Assembly: GCA_910574455.1 (NCBI GenBank)
Contig: CAJSYZ010000012.1
Location: 2,039,317-2,103,316 of the forward strand
Direction: 5' to 3'
Origin: Trichaptum fuscoviolaceum
Taxonomy: Eukaryota > Basidiomycota > Agaricomycetes > Hymenochaetales > Trichaptaceae
Length of the DNA stretch: 64,000 nt
The notes under the pieces are model-generated. The model was not told the DNA's origin and did no database searches. It saw only the letters and a list, made by a program, of their open reading frames with translations. The position numbers were made by a program, and so were the translations under genes. Below are positions 58,467-64,000 of this stretch, one piece after another. Position 1 is the first letter of the stretch. Every line of letters starts with the position of its first letter.

Positions 58467-58719
58467 TCCATGACGGTGGGAGAAAAGGTGCAAGAGATAT
58501 GAAAATTTGAGTTCTTCGAGCTTGAAGGATCACGAGGCGCACGGTAGAAACTTCGATGCACCAATATAGCGCAACATCGTTCCGGAGTGGCCTTCCAATG
58601 CAAAGACACTGCACCGGGATATGAAAAGTTCCACCTTAGGCAACGGATTTCAGGGTCCAATAGGGCCTCTTAGGGGTAGTTCTTTTTGCAAAAGAATAGA
58701 CCTAACCATATGAAAGCTC

Positions 58720-59068
58720 ACGATGTTCGTTCCCCTGTAATCCTGAAGAAGATCGTGGGACGCACTGAAGTCGTGAGACTTCGGCCTGGAGGTCTCCGAA
58801 GATCGTCAACCCACGATATTCCCCGGTCGTGGGACCCACTGAAGTCGTGCGACTTCGGCCTGCAGGTTGCCGAAGATCGTCAACCTACGATGTTCGTTTC
58901 GCTGTTACCCGGAAGAACATCGTGGGACCCACTGAAGTCGTGAGACTTCGGCCTGGAGGTCACCGAACTTCGTCGATCTGCCGATGTTCGTCCCCCTGTT
59001 ACCCTGAAGAATATCGTGCGACCTACCGAAGTCGTGGGACTTTGGCATGGAAGTCGCCGAACATCGTC
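58720..59068 (+). repeat. Tandem repeat of four units, each with a hairpin
   Basis: Units begin at about 58721, 58813, 58888 and 58982 (about 92, 75, 94 and 87 bp). Shared text: CGATGTTCGTyCCCCTGTTA, CCTGAAGAAnATCGTGGGAC, GAAGTCGTGAGACTTCGGCC, then GGTCrCCGAAGATCGTC. Each unit has the perfect or near-perfect inverted repeat GAAGTC-GTGA-GACTTC (first at 58767-58782). Unit 2 lacks about 18 bp. Not coding. Confidence 0.8.
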
Positions 59069-59508
59069 GCCGACGCGCGCGTCGATCACGATATTCGGCA
59101 TTGACCAGATTTGGAAATAACCCGCCTTCCAGATGTTCGTGTTCGATATCTGGTCTGTAAATATATTATATTAATTCGTAAAATTGCACAATAAATCAGA
59201 ATAATTCACAGTAGGTGTATGTTGATGCTATTAGCATTTTCCGGTAGGTTCTGGTACGGATTTCGATGTAATAGAGCGTTAGAAGAGTAAAATTAAATTG
59301 CACTTTTAATCGTTATAAAATTTGTTCAATTGCAATCTAAATATTTGTTAATCATCGGTAACTAATCAATCTATCACATTTATACGTCAAAACATTTATA
59401 TTGAATCAGGACAGTACAATCGAAGTCTGGGATTTTTTACATTTTTATCAATACAGAACACAAGATATCACAACGCAATTTGAGAATAAGCCATATGGAT
59501 GGAAAAAT
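59069..59508. other. AT-rich intergenic region
   Basis: Between the tandem repeat and the 3' end of the DUF7587-like gene. Very AT-rich; no gene. Confidence 0.5.
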
Positions 59509-60312
59509 TTAGAACCCGGAGAGACCAGTAACGAAAGGAGGACTGATTGGTCTGTCGCTAAGGACTAGACTAAGGAAATGGACGTCGGTGTCCCCTTCAA
59601 GAGTATCCGGTGCGTTTAAAAGCACCCGAGCGAGCTGTAAACAGGCTTCCTGGCAACTTAGGTCATATATACCCTTTTCAATATCTTCGACGTATATGTT
59701 CCATTTACGTTCAAGGGCCATTCGGTAGAAGACCGAACTACCGTTCGCTTCCGGTTGATAAAGCTCGAGAGTGCTGTAGTTGTCGAAGAACCAAGGAGGG
59801 AGAAGCGGAGATATGGTGCCGAAATGGTGCGCGGAAACTATGGCTTGCTCCGGAATTGCTCGAAGAGCAAGATGCTCTTGTGAATTGTTTACGGACATAT
59901 AGACCCTGTTATATTCCGTCTTATTTTTGTTGACCATCGCGTCCTTGAAGTCACGCCAGAAAAGTGTGGCGTTTAATGGTGGATCGAGAAGGCGCTCACT
60001 GTCGATCACATAAAGGACTGTATCGTTAATGGGACATTGTTCCGGATATTTGCGACTGGCCGAAAGGGCAAATAGAACTGCCCGGTCGAACGAGGGAGTG
60101 AGGGAGATGTACGGAGTCTTAAAATGGCTGCCTTTAAGATGCCGCATGATTATGTGCAAATGCGGAGCCGTTTTCGGGTCCGGAAATTCGGCCGGAATAT
60201 GGAAGGGACTCTGGCCTTCCTCATGAGCCTCAAATGCCATTTCCGATAGCATGCCGAGGCCCGTAACCATCTTTGACTTGGAACGGGAGGTTACGATGCG
60301 GTAGAGCAGCAT
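59509..60312 (-). CDS. DUF7587-like protein with ADP-ribosyltransferase-like residue pattern
   Basis: A single open frame of 267 residues. The N-terminus MLLYRIVTSRSKSK, the YISLTPSFDRAVLFALSASRK block at about 68-88, LYVIDSERLLD at about 99-109 and the NNSQEHLALRAIPEQAIVSA block follow in order the fungal family I know as DUF7587 (LFRV...; FISTTxxLxxALxxA; ISVID; NEYLVWGxIPQEAIV). An Arg on strand 1, an S-x-T/S motif and a late Glu in that order is also the layout of ADP-ribosyltransferase folds. Catalysis is inference only. No signal peptide, membrane segment or intron. The gene sits in very AT-rich, repeat-flanked DNA. The role is unknown; members occur in many copies in basidiomycetes. 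Confidence 0.65.
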   Translation of the reverse strand: MLLYRIVTSRSKSKMVTGLGMLSEMAFEAHEEGQSPFHIPAEFPDPKTAPHLHIIMRHLKGSHFKTPYISLTPSFDRAVLFALSASRKYPEQCPINDTVLYVIDSERLLDPPLNATLFWRDFKDAMVNKNKTEYNRVYMSVNNSQEHLALRAIPEQAIVSAHHFGTISPLLPPWFFDNYSTLELYQPEANGSSVFYRMALERKWNIYVEDIEKGIYDLSCQEACLQLARVLLNAPDTLEGDTDVHFLSLVLSDRPISPPFVTGLSGF

Positions 60313-61445
60313 GATACTATGTAGATGACGATAATATCAGAAATGGCGTAAAGAGGGCAGATAGAGCTTAGGAAGGCTTACCGGTTGAGTTCTATGTACG
60401 AAGTATAGGGAAATAGCGCAGAAATGAGTATGAGGAGGGTGAATTAGTATACGATGGATTTCGGTATTTCGAGAGTTGCGTAGACGTACAGATTTTGAGA
60501 GCGTATAAGGATTAGATCCCGTATGTCGATATATGATGCGATGTTATAAGATATGAAGTAGAATTACAATAGGATTCAAGAGTTGATAGAAATGAATGCC
60601 GGTGAATAGATGTGCAATGGTGAAGCGATGTAATAGATGTATTAGTTTAACGGAATAGATGGTGTAGTAATTTAAGAACGTACCGTGTTTTGTGATATAA
60701 TAGTGAGAGCGATGATAGAATGGGATAGAAAGCAAGGTAATGTAACACGATATTGATATGTAGGATAGTAGATGAGGAAGAAATGAAGATAAAAGCTGTT
60801 AGTGTTCTGTTATGAGTGATAAGCGGTTAGACTAACCTTTATAATGTTCTGAGAACCTATATGTGCGTTGATCGTATGTGTGGCGTACGAAGAGAGAGAC
60901 AGTATGTACGATATATGCTAGTGAATGGTGTTAAGAAGGTATGTAAAGTATCTTCCCCCCACTTATTACATTGGATTTTATAGTAAATAGACCTCTATGT
61001 ACATTACTCTTATATATGTATATAATCTCTGAAAGTTTCGAGCTCGAATTCAACATAGAATGTATCATTTTGTGAAACCAATGTGTGATGAAGGTGTTAG
61101 TTGAAGGATTAGAAGACTAAAAAGGAAAGGGATTGGATTCGCAGACAGTCAGGAACTTCAAGTTAAAGTTGCCGTTTGTAGAATACTAGGTGACCGTGGG
61201 AGTTCAGGTTTTCTTTTTTAGTAGGCAGTCACGGCGAAGTTCGTACTCTATCGCGAGACATCACCACTGGCAGATGATCGCGAGCTTTTCTTTACGAATG
61301 ACCAGTACGATGTTCTGCACGTTGGAGAGATGTTCGCCATCTATATTCGGATTGGGGTCGCGTCGCGTCGCGTCGGATCTCTATCGTCTTAACTTGTTAT
61401 CCTTGACTCATCCTAAGCTTGTCTGTGCTTTCTTTGATCTTGACT
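60313..61445. other. AT-rich region between the DUF7587-like gene and the transposase
   Basis: Very AT-rich, with no supported gene. GTCGCGTCGCGTCGCGTCGG at about 61358-61377 is a GC-rich trinucleotide-like run just upstream of the transposase. It lacks the loop of the hairpin motif seen elsewhere. Terminal repeats of the transposon could lie here but cannot be defined with only one end in view. Confidence 0.4.
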
Positions 61446-64000
61446 ATGGCTAGAGTCAACACTGCGAAATCTCAGATCTATGGCATACGTACTGTCAACT
61501 TTGCACACAAGCCTTCGCCAGCAAATCGATCGAAGTCTAAGGCTGGGAAGGATAGGCTTGTAGCAGGTGCTTTAAATAAGCGACAACTTGCGAAATACAA
61601 AGCTTATATACGAAACAAGACAAGACAAGACATAGAAGAAGAAGGAGAGAATGCTGGCGAGAATGATGATGGATGCGAAGGAAGTAGCAATGTTGTGCAT
61701 GGATATGCTGAAGATGTTGCTCCGGAGAATACACCAATAACTGCGAGTCCAGAAACGACTGTGCCGCAGAACAAAAAACGACGGCGAAAGGTCGAACCTT
61801 CAATCGGACTTACAACTCTGTATCAGAGATGGATTGACCTTCTCCCTCATCTGGTTCAATCGTTGATGGATGTGAAGGCGATTTTTGTGTCTGGCAATCA
61901 GCCTGATAGACTAACGACTGAGTGTCTGGATTTCGATTGTAGTCGCCAACAACGTACGATAACTTTCTTAAGCTGGAATGGTGAGTTGGAAATTATTTAA
62001 TTAGATGACGAATGACTGATGAAGACTGTTAACAGTATTTGAAGTCAAGGAGATAGTTGCTTGCCAATGTTTTTTGGGTCGAACGCTTTATCAGCAATTT
62101 ATTTTGCATGGTTTCTTTCCAACGTCTCCCATTCAGCCGAGAGTTGTGGTATCAATTCAGCTAATGGACTTCTATTTGAAGTTACATGAGCGATCAGGAG
62201 ATGCAGTGACTGGATTTGCTCTTGCCCTTAAAGACTTTTATGAATTAAATGGCATGCGAGCAGTGGACTCGAATGTGAGTTAATTCGTATCCTCTATAAT
62301 GTAACTATCTCTGAATAAAGTGTAGGGAGGACTAATAGAAGATCCATATCGCCGAGGGTTTGGGAATGCAGTACAATGGTACTCAATGCTATTGAATAGG
62401 CTTCATTCAAAAGTGGATAATGAGGTCAGAAAAGTCCGGAATGAGATTATTGCATTGGAAGATAAAGGTATGATGGGTACTATCTGATGACTATGTGATA
62501 TTCTAATGATAAGGAATAGAACGAGGTGGGGTTGAACATGCCGTTTCGGGTTTGAATTATGGTCGATGCTTCGATGCACTGGTTCAGAAATGCCCCAGCA
62601 TGCTTTGGTGAAGCTACATTTGGAAGAAAAGAGTATGTACTATTGTTCTAAAAGACACAATGTTAAATTGTTGTTTCAGAGTCGCCGACATTCATGTAGC
62701 AATCGATGGAAATTTCCACCATCGACATCAGCGATATTCTGGCGACTGTCCCGAGTTCTATAATGCATCCTATTTTCTTTCGAAGGAGGATGTAGACAAG
62801 GTTGGAAAACGTATCGAGATAGCTCGCAAAGCTGGTCGTCAACGCAGGATTTTCACTAGGGTTCCGGAAGATGCGATTGATGCCTGTGAATCATCGTTCG
62901 AGGCGGCGGATGAGAAGCAAGCGAAAACAAATGGGAAGCGGTTTGATGACATGGGCTTAATGGCCTTGGTATGTCGTCATGATATTCCAATTTTCTTCGC
63001 GAACATAGACAGTCCAGGCGAGCAGCAAAAATACTCAGTTGCCTTGATCGAAGCTCTATTCAATGGTCTTCCTGCTACAGCTACAGTTCTGGTACTGTAT
63101 GATATAGGGTGTGTATTGGATCGTAGTCTTACATTGGTAAGTAAGATCTTATATATTTTAGAAGTCGAACTAATAAAAATTTAAGTACGACATTCTACCG
63201 GTAGAAACCGTTAGTCGGCTACAATTTGCAACGTCAGCTATGCATTCGTATGGTCATCAATGGAGTTGTCAGCTTGTATACAACCCTAGACTACAATGTG
63301 GTACAGGTTTAACTGACGGAGAAGGGGTGGAACGCTTATGGTCTCGTTTGCGCAAGCTTATTGGTGTGACCAGAACATCTGGGGTACGTCGTTTATTTAA
63401 CATATTATTTATTAAACGTGCGTTGATTTCATGAAATAGCGCAAGAAACGGATTTGGATAATTGACCGACAAGCTGAATTTATAACGCGAGTACTAAGGA
63501 ATGATCTAGGGTCATGGATCCGCCGACGTTTGGCGGCCACTAAAGACAGAGGAGCAGATGCTCAGAAGGGGCTCTCACAGCTACAATATTCCATTGCAGA
63601 ACTTAAGGAGCAATGGAGATTACAAAAAGAGGCTCAACTGTCAGTTCGAGCTCGTAAGTTGGAAGCCATGTAACTTTTGTCTAATAGAAAGCTAATTTTA
63701 TCATTAAGATGTACCTTCAAAACTTAAAGAAGGTCTTAACTCCATAATTTCACTCCGAGAAGATATTGAGACTGTCGTTCAAGCTATTCAGACTACACGG
63801 CAATTGATTGGGAGTGGAACTGCAATGGTTTTGTCCGGTGATTATCTTAATGTCATGGATGCAATGCAGGCAACTCTACTTCAAAACATTGAAGGCCTAT
63901 TCGAATCTCTGAATATTGGTGAAGGATTCCCTGACCTTAGGGGGTTCCCAATGCAATTTGTTCAGACGCTTGTTCTTGCACGGGATTTAAAACGGAATAT
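61446..64000 (+). pseudogene. KDZ-superfamily transposase, 3'-truncated by the window, one frameshift
   Basis: Eight exons in the window: 61446-61980, 62036-62274, 62326-62467, 62520-62632, 62680-63136, 63186-63383, 63440-63653 and 63709 onward. A basic N-terminus leads to a Cys-containing region (DFDCSRQQRTITF, then VACQCFLGRTLYQQF), as in KDZ (Kyakuja-Dileera-Zisupton) proteins. The catalytic part shows HVAIDGNFHHRHQRYSGDCP, VLYDIGCVLDRS and MHSYGHQWSCQLVYNPR, with GTGLTDGEGVERLWSRLRKL, hallmarks of KDZ transposases. In exon 4 the frame fails: TGC CCC AGC ATG CTT TGG TGA, while the family pattern CPACFG continues one base out (GCA TGC TTT GGT). Removing one C of the run near 62591-62594 restores both the frame and the phase of exon 5. 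Either a young inactivating indel or a sequencing error. Confidence 0.85.
61446..64000 (+). mobile_element. KDZ DNA transposon, partial
   Basis: The transposase gene is the only recognisable part. The right end is outside the window, so terminal inverted repeats and target-site duplication cannot be checked. Except for the frameshift, seven exons are open and splice sites are intact, suggesting recent activity. Confidence 0.7.

Noticed and set aside
61358..61377. Fifth copy of the hairpin motif upstream of the transposase
   Set aside because: It is a GTCGC run without the TCAA-containing loop, so it only shares the CG-rich arms.

Overview
The window looks like nuclear DNA of a wood- or litter-decaying agaricomycete (Basidiomycota). 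Its genes carry many introns of about 50 nt with GTRNGT...YAG borders and micro-exons. It encodes an AA9 lytic polysaccharide monooxygenase, F-box-like proteins of the type expanded in mushrooms, DUF6914-like and DUF7587-like proteins, and a KDZ-superfamily transposase. No rRNA, tRNA or CRISPR array was found. All exon models below were built by hand from splice sites and reading phase; each gene marked with exons closes in frame.

Layout. Bases 1-16.6 kb are gene-dense housekeeping DNA: a DUF6914-like gene cut by the left edge, a 511-aa catalase, a 1486-aa Bud14/Tea4-like SH3 polarity protein, a secreted M43 metalloprotease, an RBM18-like RNA-binding protein divergent from an RS-rich protein, and a mitochondrial dicarboxylate carrier. 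The AA9 enzyme (18.9-20.2 kb) and a membrane-anchored SMP-30/gluconolactonase-like protein (26.2-28.2 kb) sit in gene-poor DNA.

Bases 28.7-30.7 kb hold a composite non-coding repeat with exact internal duplications and a hierarchical tandem array. A diverged, array-poor copy lies at 35.65-36.17 kb. Both contain a hairpin with a constant 11-nt loop whose arms differ between copies in a compensating way; an isolated fourth hairpin lies at 51.8 kb. A conserved basidiomycete protein lies between them at 33.4-34.6 kb.

From 39.7 to 51.3 kb come two F-box-like genes, a 773-aa C2H2 zinc-finger protein, and two small Hsp9/Hsp12 genes on either side of the ribosomal protein uL14 gene. From 51.4 to 58.4 kb is a same-strand array of three intact extended-SDR reductase genes, each 346 aa with identical exon sizes, plus a degraded fragment of a fourth; two of them share an upstream block. 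The right end holds a hairpin-bearing tandem repeat, a DUF7587-like gene with an ADP-ribosyltransferase-like arrangement of residues, and a KDZ transposase gene that runs off the edge and has a one-base frameshift.

Functionally, catalase, the Hsp12 pair and the reductases fit stress and aldehyde detoxification, while AA9 and the protease fit extracellular degradation. Nothing suggests a single co-regulated pathway across the whole window.
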